A stretch of 64,000 nt of DNA from NCBI RefSeq assembly GCF_030295425.1, contig NZ_AP027081.1:1054001-1118000 (forward strand), given 5' to 3'. Numbering within the stretch: position 1 is the first letter of the stretch; every line of letters starts with the position of its first letter. This stretch comes from Mesoterricola sediminis. GTDB taxonomy: Bacteria; Acidobacteriota; Holophagae; Holophagales; Holophagaceae. This document shows, in pieces, positions 1 to 9,416 of this stretch. The position numbers and the translations under genes were made by a program. The notes under the pieces were generated by a model, which saw nothing but the letters and a program-made list of their open reading frames with translations, was not told where the DNA came from and did no database searches.

Positions 1-1765
1 CGGCGCTGTTGTTCTGGTCGAAGGTCGCGTCCAGGTAGATGGCCATGCCCAGCCGGACCTGGGCCGCGTAGCGGTCGCGCACCGCGGCGTCCAGGAGGGA
101 GGGGCCCGTGGTCAGGACGAGGTTTCGGAGGTTGGCGTACCAGGTGCTCCGATAGAAGTTGTACGTCGCCTCGAACCCGTCCGTGACGGTCATGCCGCCG
201 GCGGCCACGTCCAGGATCCCGTTCAGGAAGTCGGGCATGAGCCCGTAGGGGTGGGTCGGGAAGGCGCTGCTGGCCCAGAACTGGAGGGTCCCGTTGCGCA
301 GCAGGCTCAGGGAGCCGAAGCAGAAGAGATCGCAGCCGGGATAGGCGGTCTGGATGGCCGTCATGAACTGCTGGCCCCGGCGCCGCGCGTTGGCCTGGCA
401 GGCCTGGAAGGTGTGGGCGGAGGCGTCGTAGGCGCGGTAGTCGAAGAAGCTGGTCTGGCCCTGGTTGGGGTAGGCCTCCGGGTCGAAGGCGACCCCCGCC
501 AGGCCGCCGGCCTTCGCCTGCTGGGCGAAGGCCGTCACGTTGGCCAGGGCCGTGGTCCAGTGGGCATCGCTGAAGGGATCGAAGCCCGCGTCCAGGCCGC
601 CCCGCATCAGCAGGTAGTTGGTGGTCAGCTTCGCCGAGTTGATCTGGGGCACGTTCACGGTGTCGGCGGCCAGGGACGACGCGGTGTAGGCCGTAGTGCG
701 GAAGACCACCCGGCCCGCCTTGAGGGCGAAGACGAGGCCATCGAAGGGGGCGGCCTCCAGGTTGGCCCGCTTGGCCAGGACCACGTCCGAGGTGGGCGGG
801 ACGCCCTGGATGAGCAGCAGCCGCTGGGAGGGCGCGGGGGCCGCCGACACCTGGATCTGCAGGGTCGCCTGGGTGGCTCCGTAGGGGTTGGAGGCCGTCA
901 CGGTGTAGGCGGCCAGGGCCGAGGCGGCGGTGGGGGTGCCGGCGAGGACGCCGGTGGCCGCATCGAGGGTGAGGCCCGCCGGCAGCGCCGGCTGGACCGC
1001 GTAGGCCGTCACCGAGCCCGTCACCGTGGGCGCGAGGGGGCTGAGGGCGACGCCCACCGTCGCGGCCACGGGCCCCGCCGCGTAGGCCAGGCCCGAGGGG
1101 GCGGTGCCGGCCGCGGCCACCTGGATGCGCAGGGTGGCCGTGGTGGATCCGTACGCGTTCAGGGCGGTGGCGGTGTAGGCGGCCAGGGCCGAGGGGGCGG
1201 TGGGGGTGCCCGACAGCACGCCGGTCGTCGGGTCCAGGGCCAGACCCGCCGGCGGGTCGGGCGTAAGGGTGAAGCGCGTGACCGTGCCCGACACCGTGGG
1301 GACATCCGGGGCGATGGGCAGGCCGGCCGTGGCGCTGATGAGGGCCGTCGGGTAGGTGAGGGCGCTGGGGGGCGCGTTGGCGGCGGCCACCTGGATCTGC
1401 ACCTGGGTGGAGGTCGCCCCGTGGCTGTTGCGGGCCGTGACGGTGTACGCGGCCAGGGGGGAGGCGGCGGTGGGGGTGCCCGACAGGGTCCCGGTGGCGG
1501 AGGCCAGACTCAGCCCCGCGGGGAGGCTGGGGGAGACGGCGAAGGCGTCCACGGTGCCCTGGACGGTGGGGACGACGGGGGTGATGGCCGTGCCCACCGT
1601 GGCCTGCAGGGTGCCCGATGGATAGGCCAGGCCGCTGGGCGCCGTGCCGCCGGCGTCGCCGGACCCGCAGGCGGCGAGGAAGGCCAGGCCGGCCAGGAGG
1701 AGCGCCCGCCCCCCCTGGCTCAGGCGCCTGCGCAGGTGGCCCCCCCCGAACATGGTTCCTGACAT
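1..1765 (-). CDS. Surface lipoprotein with three Ig-like repeats, C-terminus off window (partial)
   Basis: The frame is open from an ATG at 1765 to the left edge, so the protein (588 residues seen) is truncated by the window. It begins with an Arg-rich segment, a hydrophobic stretch and a lipobox ending LAAC (Cys33), predicting an outer-membrane or surface lipoprotein. Three similar units of about 78 residues follow (roughly residues 48-300). Each has the pattern PAGLxLxxxTGxLSGTPTA...AYTVTAxNxxG, typical of the putative Ig (He_PIG) family. The rest (about 305 onward) is not a known repeat; a GVAFDPEAY stretch recalls a TIM-barrel strand of glycosidase-like folds, which is only a guess. A second ATG at 1753 follows an AGGA and may be the true start. 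Confidence 0.75.
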   Translation of the reverse strand, partial: MSGTMFGGGHLRRRLSQGGRALLLAGLAFLAACGSGDAGGTAPSGLAYPSGTLQATVGTAITPVVPTVQGTVDAFAVSPSLPAGLSLASATGTLSGTPTAASPLAAYTVTARNSHGATSTQVQIQVAAANAPPSALTYPTALISATAGLPIAPDVPTVSGTVTRFTLTPDPPAGLALDPTTGVLSGTPTAPSALAAYTATALNAYGSTTATLRIQVAAAGTAPSGLAYAAGPVAATVGVALSPLAPTVTGSVTAYAVQPALPAGLTLDAATGVLAGTPTAASALAAYTVTASNPYGATQATLQIQVSAAPAPSQRLLLIQGVPPTSDVVLAKRANLEAAPFDGLVFALKAGRVVFRTTAYTASSLAADTVNVPQINSAKLTTNYLLMRGGLDAGFDPFSDAHWTTALANVTAFAQQAKAGGLAGVAFDPEAYPNQGQTSFFDYRAYDASAHTFQACQANARRRGQQFMTAIQTAYPGCDLFCFGSLSLLRNGTLQFWASSAFPTHPYGLMPDFLNGILDVAAGGMTVTDGFEATYNFYRSTWYANLRNLVLTTGPSLLDAAVRDRYAAQVRLGMAIYLDATFDQNNSA

Positions 1766-1878
1766 GGGGCCCCCCAGGTGATGTGCAAGTCTAGCCGCGA
1801 CGGGTGCGTTTCGTGGCTATGATTATGAACATTCCAGCATCCGCGTCCGGGATCTCCGGTCCTTTCCTGGGAGCGCCA

Positions 1879-3297
1879 TTGCGTATCCTGCCGTTTCTAG
1901 CGTGGTTGGCCCTGGTGCCGGCTGTTTGGCTGAGCGCCCAGGCCCCGGACGCCTCCGCGGAGATCCAGCGGCGGGTGGACGCCCTCCCTCCCGGCGGGAC
2001 CCTGGTCCTGGAGGCGGGCAGCCTCCGCTTCCAGGGCATCCGGGTCACCCGGAGCCTGACGGTGCGGGGCGCGGGCATCGACCGGACCCACGTCGCCCGG
2101 GCCGGGGCCCGCCCCTTCTTCGAGGTGGCGGGGGCCGGGGTGGAAGCCGCCTTCGAGGGGCTGGACCTGGACGGCGGCGGCCTTCCCGCCGCGGGCCTCG
2201 AGGCGGTGGGGATCCGGGCCCTGCGCCTGCGGGACGTGCGCGTGGCCGCCTGTGGCGTCCCCCCCACCGGGAGCCTGCCGGACGACAGCCACGGCCAGCC
2301 CGTGGACGGGGTCTACGCCAAGGACGTGGACGAGGCCCGGGTCGAGCGCTGCGTCTTCCTGGCCAACGCCCGGGACGGCTTCATCGGCATTCCCGTGCGC
2401 CGGCTCGTCTTCGCGGGGAACCAAAGCCGCGGGAACGGGCGCATGGGCTGCACCAGCGATGTGGACCCGGAACACCGCGCCGGGGGACCGCTGGAGGCGG
2501 TGTACCTGGACAACCAGGTGGAGGACTGCGGGACCGGCGGTCTCCACGTGGAGTCCGAGCCGGGCCTGCCGCCCGTGGAGGCGCGCTTCGAGCGCAACCG
2601 CGTGGTGGGCTGCGGCAACCGGGACTGGGGCTACTGCTGGGGCCTGACCCTGGGCCTCAACGCCCGCGGGCTCCTGCGGGACAACACCATCGTCGGCACG
2701 GGCCTCCGCTCCAGCCTGGCCGCCTACCGCAATGGCATCCACATCGCCCGCCCCTCCGGCCCTGTGCGCATCGAGGGCAACCGGGTGCTGGATTCGGGCC
2801 GCTGCGGCATCTCCGTGGATGAGAGCCCGGCGCCGGTGCTCCTCCGGGACAACGTGGTCCAGGGGGCCGGGGATTCGGGCATCTCCGCCTACCGGATCCG
2901 GGCGCTCCGCGTGGAGGGCTGCCGGGTGGAGGGGGCCCGGCGGGAGGGGCTCTGGGCCCGCCTGTGCCCGGGGGCCGAGGTGATCCGCTGCCGGTTCCAG
3001 GGGAATTCGGCCGGCGAGCCCCGGGCCCACCCCGCCGTGCGCCTGGAAGCCTGCGGCCGCGCGCGGCTGGAGGGCAATGACTTCGGGGGGGAGCCCCAGG
3101 CCTGGGGTGTGCAGGCGAGCCCCCGCGCCCTGGCCCTGCTCCTCAGCCTGGCCGGGAACCGCTTCGAGGGCCGGGCGGGCCATCCCCGCCTCAGCAACCG
3201 ACCCTCCGGCCTGGTGGCCCTGGGGGCGGCCCTCCTGGGGGGGGTCGCCGGGGCGGCCTGGATCGCCCGGCGGCGCCGCGCCGCCGGCCGACGCTGA
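1879..3297 (+). CDS. Secreted right-handed beta-helix repeat protein with C-terminal membrane anchor
   Basis: The product of about 472 residues has an N-terminal signal peptide. Its body has short repeats around residues 90-430 of the type 'LRDNxVxGxGxxGI' and 'VEGCRVEGARREGL', characteristic of right-handed parallel beta-helix (pectate-lyase-like) proteins. The C-terminus is one hydrophobic segment followed by RRRRAAGRR, a membrane anchor with a cytoplasmic positive tail. I prefer the TTG start at 1879 because GGGAG lies five bases upstream and the signal peptide then begins immediately; a GTG at 1804 and ATGs at 1819 and 1825 are in frame upstream. No catalytic residues can be assigned. It diverges from the lipoprotein gene to its left and may act on or bind polysaccharide. 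Confidence 0.75.
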   Translation: MRILPFLAWLALVPAVWLSAQAPDASAEIQRRVDALPPGGTLVLEAGSLRFQGIRVTRSLTVRGAGIDRTHVARAGARPFFEVAGAGVEAAFEGLDLDGGGLPAAGLEAVGIRALRLRDVRVAACGVPPTGSLPDDSHGQPVDGVYAKDVDEARVERCVFLANARDGFIGIPVRRLVFAGNQSRGNGRMGCTSDVDPEHRAGGPLEAVYLDNQVEDCGTGGLHVESEPGLPPVEARFERNRVVGCGNRDWGYCWGLTLGLNARGLLRDNTIVGTGLRSSLAAYRNGIHIARPSGPVRIEGNRVLDSGRCGISVDESPAPVLLRDNVVQGAGDSGISAYRIRALRVEGCRVEGARREGLWARLCPGAEVIRCRFQGNSAGEPRAHPAVRLEACGRARLEGNDFGGEPQAWGVQASPRALALLLSLAGNRFEGRAGHPRLSNRPSGLVALGAALLGGVAGAAWIARRRRAAGRR

Positions 3298-3428
3298 AGG
3301 CTGGATCAGGGCCCTCCCCGTTCATCCTTCCCATATGCGTCCATCCCCGTTTCCGCAGGGCCAGCCCTTGGTCGGGCAGGTGCGCGCCTGACCTGCACGC
3401 GCCGAGTCCTCGACGGCTGGATCCGGGC

Positions 3429-4574
3429 TCAGGGCACCGGCACGCCCAGGTCCCGGTAGAGGGCCTCGTGGAGGGCCACCAGGTTCGGGACATCGAACTG
3501 GGTCGCCCGGGCGCGGGCGGCCTCGCCCAGGGCCCGCGCGCCGTCGGGATCGGCGGCGAGGCGCTCCAGGGCCGTGCGGAGGGCGGGGGGATCGCCCACG
3601 GGCACCTTCAGCCCGCCGCAGGCGTCCAGGAGGTCGCGGACCCCGCGGGCGTCGGCGCCGATGACGGGCACGCCCAGGGCGAAGGCCTCCATGACGCAGC
3701 GGGAGAGGCCCTCCCGCTCCGAGGGCAGCACGAGGGCCCGGGAGGCGCGGACGACCACGGGGATGTCCTTGCGCTCGCCCAGGAAGTGCACCCGGCCCGC
3801 CAGGCCCCGGGCCTGGCACCAGGCGCGGCAGGTCTCCTGGAGGGGACCCTGGCCGGCGAGGGCCAGGTGGATGCGTGGATCGGGCAGGTCGGCCAGGGCC
3901 TGGAGCAGGTCCCGGTGGCGCTTGCCGGGCTGGAAGCCGGCCACCATGCAGAAGAGGATGTCCTGGGGTCCCAGGCCCAGCGAGGCCCGGAAGGCGGCGA
4001 TGGCCTCGGGGGACACGGCGCCGGGGTCGTACTGGCGCAGGTCCAGGCCGATGCCGGGCATGTAGCGGAGGCGGTCCGCGTCCACGATGCCCCGGCGGAG
4101 GGCCTCGGCCTCGTCCGTGCGGTTGATGACCACGAGGCGATCGGTCCAGGGCCCCGCCAAACGCTCCAGGCCGGCGAAGGCCGCATTGGCCAGGGCGCCC
4201 TGCCGGTCGTGGAAGTGGAAGCCGTGGGCCGTGTAGACCACCCGGGTGCCCGCGGGCCGGAAGCGGCCCCGGAGGGCGAAGCGGGTGAGGAAGGCCGCCA
4301 CCGGGGTGTGCACGTGGACGAGGTCGTAGCCCCCGGCCTCGACCACCCGGCGGATGGCCGCGGGCATGCGGAAGAGGCCCTGGGGGCGCAGGGGGTTGCG
4401 GGACCAGTCGGCTTCGAAGCAGTGGTCGAAGGCCGCCCGGCAGGCTTCGTCCTGGGTCGCCCCCTTGGCGAGGCCGTCCACCTGCCAGCCCAAAGAGCGG
4501 AAGTGGCGGGCGTAGGGGAGCAGGAAGCCCCGCAGGGTGCATTCGATGGTGGTGACGATCAGGAGGCGGGTCAC
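3429..4574 (-). CDS. Glycosyltransferase family 4 (GT-B), exopolysaccharide assembly
   Basis: About 381 residues. The N-terminal half has a Rossmann-like opening (RLLIVTTIECTLRGFLLPYA), an HVHTP motif and a TAHGFHFH segment, as in GT4 glycosyltransferases that build exopolysaccharide repeat units. The C-terminal half has the E-x7-E motif (EGLSRCVME) in a PSEREGLSRCVMEAFALGVP context, which binds the nucleotide-sugar donor. It starts at a GTG (4574) that overlaps the stop of the polymerase gene by four bases (GTGA), so it is translationally coupled and is the last gene of the operon. Sugar specificity cannot be read from the sequence. It converges with the beta-helix gene across a 131-base gap. 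Confidence 0.9.
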   Translation of the reverse strand: MTRLLIVTTIECTLRGFLLPYARHFRSLGWQVDGLAKGATQDEACRAAFDHCFEADWSRNPLRPQGLFRMPAAIRRVVEAGGYDLVHVHTPVAAFLTRFALRGRFRPAGTRVVYTAHGFHFHDRQGALANAAFAGLERLAGPWTDRLVVINRTDEAEALRRGIVDADRLRYMPGIGLDLRQYDPGAVSPEAIAAFRASLGLGPQDILFCMVAGFQPGKRHRDLLQALADLPDPRIHLALAGQGPLQETCRAWCQARGLAGRVHFLGERKDIPVVVRASRALVLPSEREGLSRCVMEAFALGVPVIGADARGVRDLLDACGGLKVPVGDPPALRTALERLAADPDGARALGEAARARATQFDVPNLVALHEALYRDLGVPVP

Positions 4575-5866
4575 GGCAGGTCCTCCTCGGCGGGCTCCCG
4601 CGCCTCCCGTTCCGCCAGGTACACCCCCACCAGGATCCAGAAGGGGTGGGAGGCGGAGTACTGGAAGGGGACGGCGCTGATGCCGTTGATGGCGTAGGCC
4701 AGGGCCGCCGTGGCCAGGGCCCGGGAGGCCCGGCTCCGGCTGCGGAGCTGGGTGATGGCGGCCAGGAACACGGCGAGGAGGGCGGCTTCGTAGTAGAAGC
4801 TGCCCTGCTCCAGGATGGCCACGTACTGATTGTCGGAGGGGCGCTTGATGACCATCTCGGGGGAACCGAGGGACCCGAAGGGGTGGTTGGCCAGGTAGTC
4901 GAAGGCGATGCGCCAGTATTCGGTGCGCTCCTGGAAGTTCTCGTCGGCCTTGGCGCCCTGGCTCAGGATGCGGGCGCCGGAGGTGTAGCGCGCCACCGCG
5001 GGCCCCACGTAGGGCAGGTCCTGGGCCCGGCCCAGGAAGGCGTCGCCGACCCCGGGGAGGAAGGCCACGGCCAGGGGGGCCGCCAGCATCACGGCCAGCA
5101 GGGTGGCCTTCAGGCGTTCCCTGCGGGTGGCGTGGTCCTTCATCCAGATCACGGCGTAGAGGAAGCCACTGGCGAGGAGCGCGGCGAGGGAGCCGCGGGA
5201 CTGGCAGAGGAGCACCGTCAGGGCGGCGGCCACGGTGCCCACGGTGCGGGCGCGGCCCTCCAGGGCGTGGAAGCAGGTCCAGAAGGCCAGCAGGGCCCAG
5301 ATGCCCAGGGAGTTGGGATTCAGGTAGAAGCCCGTGGACCGGCCCATGATCAGGTTGTCGGGCTGGTAGGTGTCCTTGAAGGCCAGATCCCACTCCCGGA
5401 TCCAGCCGAGGAAGCTGGGCAGGGAGCCCAGCTCCCCCAGGCTCTGGATCAGGGCCAGGCCCATCTGGGAGACGACGGCCAGCAGCAGGTAGCGCCGGGC
5501 CCAGGTGGCGACCCGCGCGTCCATGCCCGCCCCGATGTAGCCGAAGGCCAGGTAGGCCATGGGCAGGAGGGCGGTGTACGAGGTGTAGGCGGAGCGGGCC
5601 GGGAAGTGCATGAAGGCCACGCCCAGGAGCGGCAGGAGGAAGGCCAGGAGCAGGAAGGGGAAGAAGGCCCAGAACCGCGTGTTGCGGGCCATCCGGACCA
5701 GTTCCCCGCGGAAGGGCAGGGCCACGGCGAAGAACGCGAACAGCGGCATCAGCAGGTCCATGATCAGCACCATGCCGCGCCCGCCGGTGGCGAGCTTCAG
5801 CACCAGCCGCTCCTGGTAGACGGCGGCGCACACGGCGCTGAGGAGGACGAGGTGGACGCGGATCAT
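4571..5866 (-). CDS. O-antigen ligase/polymerase-like membrane protein (Wzy-type)
   Basis: 431 residues, largely hydrophobic, with about ten predicted membrane segments. A large periplasmic loop (about residues 270-350) contains RTEYWRIAFDYLANHPFGSLG, matching the region before the last helices in Wzy_C/O-antigen ligase proteins. A conserved-looking STGFYLNPNSLGIWALL stretch precedes it, typical of that family. The role is polymerisation of lipid-linked repeat units at the periplasmic face or transfer of finished glycan; lying in a Wzx/Wza/Wzc operon, polymerase is more likely. The start ATG overlaps the upstream glycosyltransferase stop by four bases (ATGA). Confidence 0.85.
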   Translation of the reverse strand: MIRVHLVLLSAVCAAVYQERLVLKLATGGRGMVLIMDLLMPLFAFFAVALPFRGELVRMARNTRFWAFFPFLLLAFLLPLLGVAFMHFPARSAYTSYTALLPMAYLAFGYIGAGMDARVATWARRYLLLAVVSQMGLALIQSLGELGSLPSFLGWIREWDLAFKDTYQPDNLIMGRSTGFYLNPNSLGIWALLAFWTCFHALEGRARTVGTVAAALTVLLCQSRGSLAALLASGFLYAVIWMKDHATRRERLKATLLAVMLAAPLAVAFLPGVGDAFLGRAQDLPYVGPAVARYTSGARILSQGAKADENFQERTEYWRIAFDYLANHPFGSLGSPEMVIKRPSDNQYVAILEQGSFYYEAALLAVFLAAITQLRSRSRASRALATAALAYAINGISAVPFQYSASHPFWILVGVYLAEREAREPAEEDLP

Positions 5867-6975
5867 GCCCGGGACGCCCCCCGGGCCACGCCCTCGAGCA
5901 CCTCCAGGGTGTCCTGGCCGCGCCGGTCCCAGCTGTGCTCCCTGGCGACCAGCTCATGGCCCCGGGCGCCCATGGCCCGGGCCTCGTCGGGGTGCGCGGC
6001 CAGGTGCGCCACGGCGCGGGCGAGGGCCCCCGGATCCCCGGGGGGGAGGACGAGCCCGGCCCGGGCCGCCTCCACCACCTCGAACTGCCCCGGCAGGTCC
6101 GTCACGACGACCGGAATGCCGGTGGCCATCATCTCGTAGAGCTTGAGGGGGCTCCATCCGGTCGCGGCGTGGGTGCCGCCGTCGTCCTTGACGCAGAGGC
6201 CCACCGTCGCGGGGGCCACGAGGCCGCCCAGTTCCCGGTAGGGGAGGACGCCGGCGTAGACGACGCGCCCGTCCTCGCGGGCCGCGGCCTCGACGGCGGG
6301 ACGCTCCGTGCCGTCCCCGGCCAGCACGAGCTTCATCCCCGCGGGCCAGTCCGGATGGCGCACCGCGGCCAGCATGGTGGCGATGCCCTGCCATGGCGAG
6401 AAGGCCCCGAAGAACACCGCGTAGGGGCCCCCGGGGGCCCGGGCGTCGCGGAGGCCGGGCCGGAAGTGGTCCAGGTTGGCGCCGTTGGGGACCACGTGGA
6501 CGTTCTCCGCGCCGCAGTCGTCCTTCACCCACTGGGCCATCTGCGGGGTCACCGTGACGATGGCGTCGGCGATGCGGTGCTGGTGCCGGGTCAGGGCGCG
6601 CAGGAAGCCCCCGAACCGCCGGGTCCAGGGATACATGGTGTAGACGTCCTCGTGGGGTCCGTTCACCTCGATGACCAGGGGGATCCGCAGCACCTTGGCC
6701 GCCCAGATCGCCAGGGCGGCCACGAAGTGGCCGCGGAGGTAGACGGCGTCGTAGTCCGCCAGGCGCGCCACGAGGCGCAGCTGGACCGTCAGGAAGCCCC
6801 AGGCACGGCCCGCGAGGCCCTGGGAGCCCTCCCGGCGCGGCGGCTCGAAGAGGTCCACGGTCACGCCGCGCCGGCGGAGGCCGGCGATGATCTCGTTCAC
6901 GTGGGCGTAGGAGGCCTGCCCCTCGCGGGTGGCCTGCATGCAGAGGTAGGCGAGGCGCCGGATCCTGGGCTTCAT
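5863..6975 (-). CDS. Glycosyltransferase family 4
   Basis: About 370 residues with a GT-B fold layout. The N-terminal domain has YLCMQATREGQASYAHVNEI near the start and VIEVNGPHEDVYTMYPW. The C-terminal donor domain contains YAVFFGAFSPWQGI, VLAGDGTERP and a late PLKLYEMMATGIPVVVTD segment. The last plays the role of the E-x7-E region, with the Glu of KLYEMMA retained. The ATG at 6975 is chosen over an in-frame start 72 bases further upstream because it creates the ATGA overlap with the preceding gene used throughout this operon. The acceptor and donor sugars are unknown. Confidence 0.88.
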   Translation of the reverse strand: MKPRIRRLAYLCMQATREGQASYAHVNEIIAGLRRRGVTVDLFEPPRREGSQGLAGRAWGFLTVQLRLVARLADYDAVYLRGHFVAALAIWAAKVLRIPLVIEVNGPHEDVYTMYPWTRRFGGFLRALTRHQHRIADAIVTVTPQMAQWVKDDCGAENVHVVPNGANLDHFRPGLRDARAPGGPYAVFFGAFSPWQGIATMLAAVRHPDWPAGMKLVLAGDGTERPAVEAAAREDGRVVYAGVLPYRELGGLVAPATVGLCVKDDGGTHAATGWSPLKLYEMMATGIPVVVTDLPGQFEVVEAARAGLVLPPGDPGALARAVAHLAAHPDEARAMGARGHELVAREHSWDRRGQDTLEVLEGVARGASRA

Positions 6976-7955
6976 GGGCGGGTCCCCGCGGCGGCCTGGG
7001 TCCGGCCCAGGAGGTGATCGAGGTCGCGCCGGTAGGCGTCGAGGCACGTCGCCAGGTCGAAGGTGGCCAGGACGTAGGCGTGGCCCTCCGCGTTCGGGGC
7101 GAGCTCCCCGCGCCGGAACCGGTCCCGCAGGGAGGCCAGTTCCGCCGTGAGGGCGGCGGGGTCCTGGAAGGGCACCCGGGTCACGCAGGGCATGGGGTGG
7201 GAGTAGAGCACGATCCGGCCAGCCTGGAGGGCCTCGCGCACCGTGCCGCCCATGCCGTCGTGGCGCACGAGGCGGACCACCACGGTGGCCCGCTCCAGGA
7301 AGGGGCGCACATCCACCTGCCAGCCGTGGAAGCTCAGGTTGGGCGGCGGCTGCTCCACCCAGGTGCCCGTGCCGCCGATGACCTCGAAGCGGACGTCGGG
7401 GAGGGCCCGGGCCGCCTGCAGGAGGGAGGGGCCGTCGTAGAACTCGGCCCGGCCGTCCGGGATGTAGGTCAGGACCGTGAAGGGTTCGGGCAGCCGCTCC
7501 GGGACGGACACGTCCTCCAGGGGCACGGGGAGGGCGATGTAGCGGCTTTCGAGGCCCACCTCCCGCAGCTCGTCCACCAGCCAGGGGGCGTCGGCCCAGT
7601 GGAGGTCCGCCCGGGACCGGGCCAGGGGGCCCTTCCGGAGGGTGCCGGCCCGGAAATCCTCGAGGGTGTTCAGCACATCCGTGCCGATCCAGTAGTGGGC
7701 GGCCCGGGCCCGGGGGTTGAGCCGCCGGAGCAGGGCCCAGAGGGCGTCGAAGGCCCGGCCCCGCCAGGTGGGGGCGCCGGGGCGGTAGCCCATGCGGAGG
7801 AAGACGTCGGCCTGGCGGACCCAGGCCCGCCCTTCCCGGGTGAAGACCTCCCGGGGCGCCAGGAAGCGGGCCTCGGCGCCTCCGGGGATGCGGGCCGCGA
7901 GGGCCGCGAAGCGGTTGGACCAGTAGGGCTGGCCGAGGATGAGGAGGCGGATCAC
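6972..7955 (-). CDS. Glycosyltransferase-like protein of exopolysaccharide operon
   Basis: About 327 residues. The two halves resemble a reduced GT-B enzyme. The C-terminal part has FTVLTYIPDGRAEFYDG, a Gly-rich FEVIGGTGTW turn, LSFHGWQVDVRPFLERA and MGGTVREALQAGRIVLYSHP, matching the donor-binding half of GT4 proteins with Glu of VREALQAG in the usual position. The N-terminal half is more divergent. The start is a GTG overlapping the flippase stop by four bases (GTGA). Being locked between the flippase and another glycosyltransferase, it very likely adds one sugar of the repeat unit. Confidence 0.75.
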   Translation of the reverse strand: MIRLLILGQPYWSNRFAALAARIPGGAEARFLAPREVFTREGRAWVRQADVFLRMGYRPGAPTWRGRAFDALWALLRRLNPRARAAHYWIGTDVLNTLEDFRAGTLRKGPLARSRADLHWADAPWLVDELREVGLESRYIALPVPLEDVSVPERLPEPFTVLTYIPDGRAEFYDGPSLLQAARALPDVRFEVIGGTGTWVEQPPPNLSFHGWQVDVRPFLERATVVVRLVRHDGMGGTVREALQAGRIVLYSHPMPCVTRVPFQDPAALTAELASLRDRFRRGELAPNAEGHAYVLATFDLATCLDAYRRDLDHLLGRTQAAAGTRP

Positions 7956-9367
7956 AGCAGGCCCTCCCGGCGAAGGAAGCGGAACGTGGCGAGGCCCACG
8001 GCGGCGAAGCCGGCCAGCGCGGCCCCCAGGGTGACCAGGGAGGAGCCCGTGCGCGCGGCCACCGCCACCAGCAGGCCGAGGGGCACGCTGAAGGCCGTGA
8101 GGGTGCCGAAGACCCGGAGGACGGGGCCCCACTGCACCCCGGCCGCGTGGAGGAACCGCCCGATGGAGGTGATGGACACCGCGAGGCCGGCCCCCGAGAC
8201 GTAGAGGGCGGTGCGCTCCACCGATCCCGACAGGTGGCCGGCCCAGATGGCCCCCACCGTCGCCGCCAGCTCGAAGACCGTGAAGGCCAGGCTCTCCTTG
8301 AGCCGGTCCCGCACGAGGAGCATCCCGCAGATGGGCCGGGCGAGGCTCCACAGGAGGGTCATGGGGGCCAGGATCTGGGCGAAGCGGCCGGCCTCGCTCC
8401 AGCGGGGACCGAAGACGGCGGGGAAGAGGACGCCGGCGCCGGCGGTGCAGATGATGTAGACGGGCAGGTAGACGGCGGCGAGGAGCAGGAAGATGCGGGA
8501 GGTGAGCCGCCCCAGGTCCTCCCCCTCCCGGGCCCGCTCCGCCGCCTCGCCCAGGAACACCTGGCTGATGGCCGTGCCCACGAAGCTGGCGGGCAGGAAC
8601 AGGGTCCGGTAGGCCAGGAAGTAGTGCCCGGCCATGTCCGCCCCGAAGTAGAGGGGGATCAGGAGGAAGGGCACCTGGATGGCCGCCAGGTTCAGGATGG
8701 AGGCCCCGGCCATGTACTTGGGGTAGCGGTCGAAGTCCTTGGCGGCCTTCCGGACGCCCTGCCAGGGGAAGGGCCCCTGGAACAGGTCCCGCCGGAGGAG
8801 GCGCAGGACGGAGAGGACCCGCCCCGCCAGGTCCCCGGCCACCAGGCCCACCGTGCCGGCCCCCAGGAAGCCTGCGCCCACCTGGACGCCGGACATGCCC
8901 AGCCCCTGGGCGACCCGGGCCTGGGCGAGGGCCCCGAAGCCCTGGCGGCGGATGGCCTGGAAATTGAGGGCTTCGTAGGCGCCCGCGGCGGCCACGGTGA
9001 GGGGGAGCATCCACAGGTGGGGCACGAGGTCCGGCACCTTGACGAGACCGCAGAAGGCCGGGCCCCAGGCCCAGGACGCGCCCGCCAGGAGGACGCTGAA
9101 GCCCCCCACGAGCAGGAAGCAGAGCCAGACCAGGTGCCGGGCCCGGTCCTCGTCCTCGGCCATGGGGATCGCCATCTCGTAGCGCAGCGAGTTGGTGCTG
9201 TTGAGCAGCATGGCCAGGGTGGAGAACACGCTGAAGGCCCCGATCTCGGCGGGCGTGTACAGGCGCGTCACGACGGGGGAGGCCAGCACGGCCACGATCT
9301 GGCCCGCCGCAGCGCCCCCGGCCAGGGAGGCCAGGCTGCGCATGAAGCCGGGGCGGCGGGGCGTCAT
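7952..9367 (-). CDS. Wzx-type polysaccharide flippase (MOP superfamily)
   Basis: 471 residues with about twelve to fourteen hydrophobic segments and no signal peptide. The N-terminus (SLASLAGGAAAGQIVAVLAS followed by PVVTRLYTPAEIGAFSVF) is the classic beginning of Wzx/RfbX polysaccharide transport proteins. These move undecaprenyl-diphosphate-linked repeat units across the inner membrane. It lies 49 bases after the Wzc gene and overlaps the next glycosyltransferase by four bases. With the polymerase homologue downstream and Wza/Wzc upstream it completes a Wzx/Wzy-dependent export route. Confidence 0.88.
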   Translation of the reverse strand: MTPRRPGFMRSLASLAGGAAAGQIVAVLASPVVTRLYTPAEIGAFSVFSTLAMLLNSTNSLRYEMAIPMAEDEDRARHLVWLCFLLVGGFSVLLAGASWAWGPAFCGLVKVPDLVPHLWMLPLTVAAAGAYEALNFQAIRRQGFGALAQARVAQGLGMSGVQVGAGFLGAGTVGLVAGDLAGRVLSVLRLLRRDLFQGPFPWQGVRKAAKDFDRYPKYMAGASILNLAAIQVPFLLIPLYFGADMAGHYFLAYRTLFLPASFVGTAISQVFLGEAAERAREGEDLGRLTSRIFLLLAAVYLPVYIICTAGAGVLFPAVFGPRWSEAGRFAQILAPMTLLWSLARPICGMLLVRDRLKESLAFTVFELAATVGAIWAGHLSGSVERTALYVSGAGLAVSITSIGRFLHAAGVQWGPVLRVFGTLTAFSVPLGLLVAVAARTGSSLVTLGAALAGFAAVGLATFRFLRREGLL

Positions 9368-9416
9368 GGCCGGCCTCCGGGGGCCCTTCGGGAGCGCGTC
9401 CGCATGCCTCGGGTCC

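Noticed and set aside
251-1762. 503-residue plus-strand frame over the left-edge lipoprotein
   Set aside because: Low-complexity Gly/Arg/Val-rich translation with no domain; the opposite strand encodes a signal peptide, a lipobox and three good Ig-like repeats.
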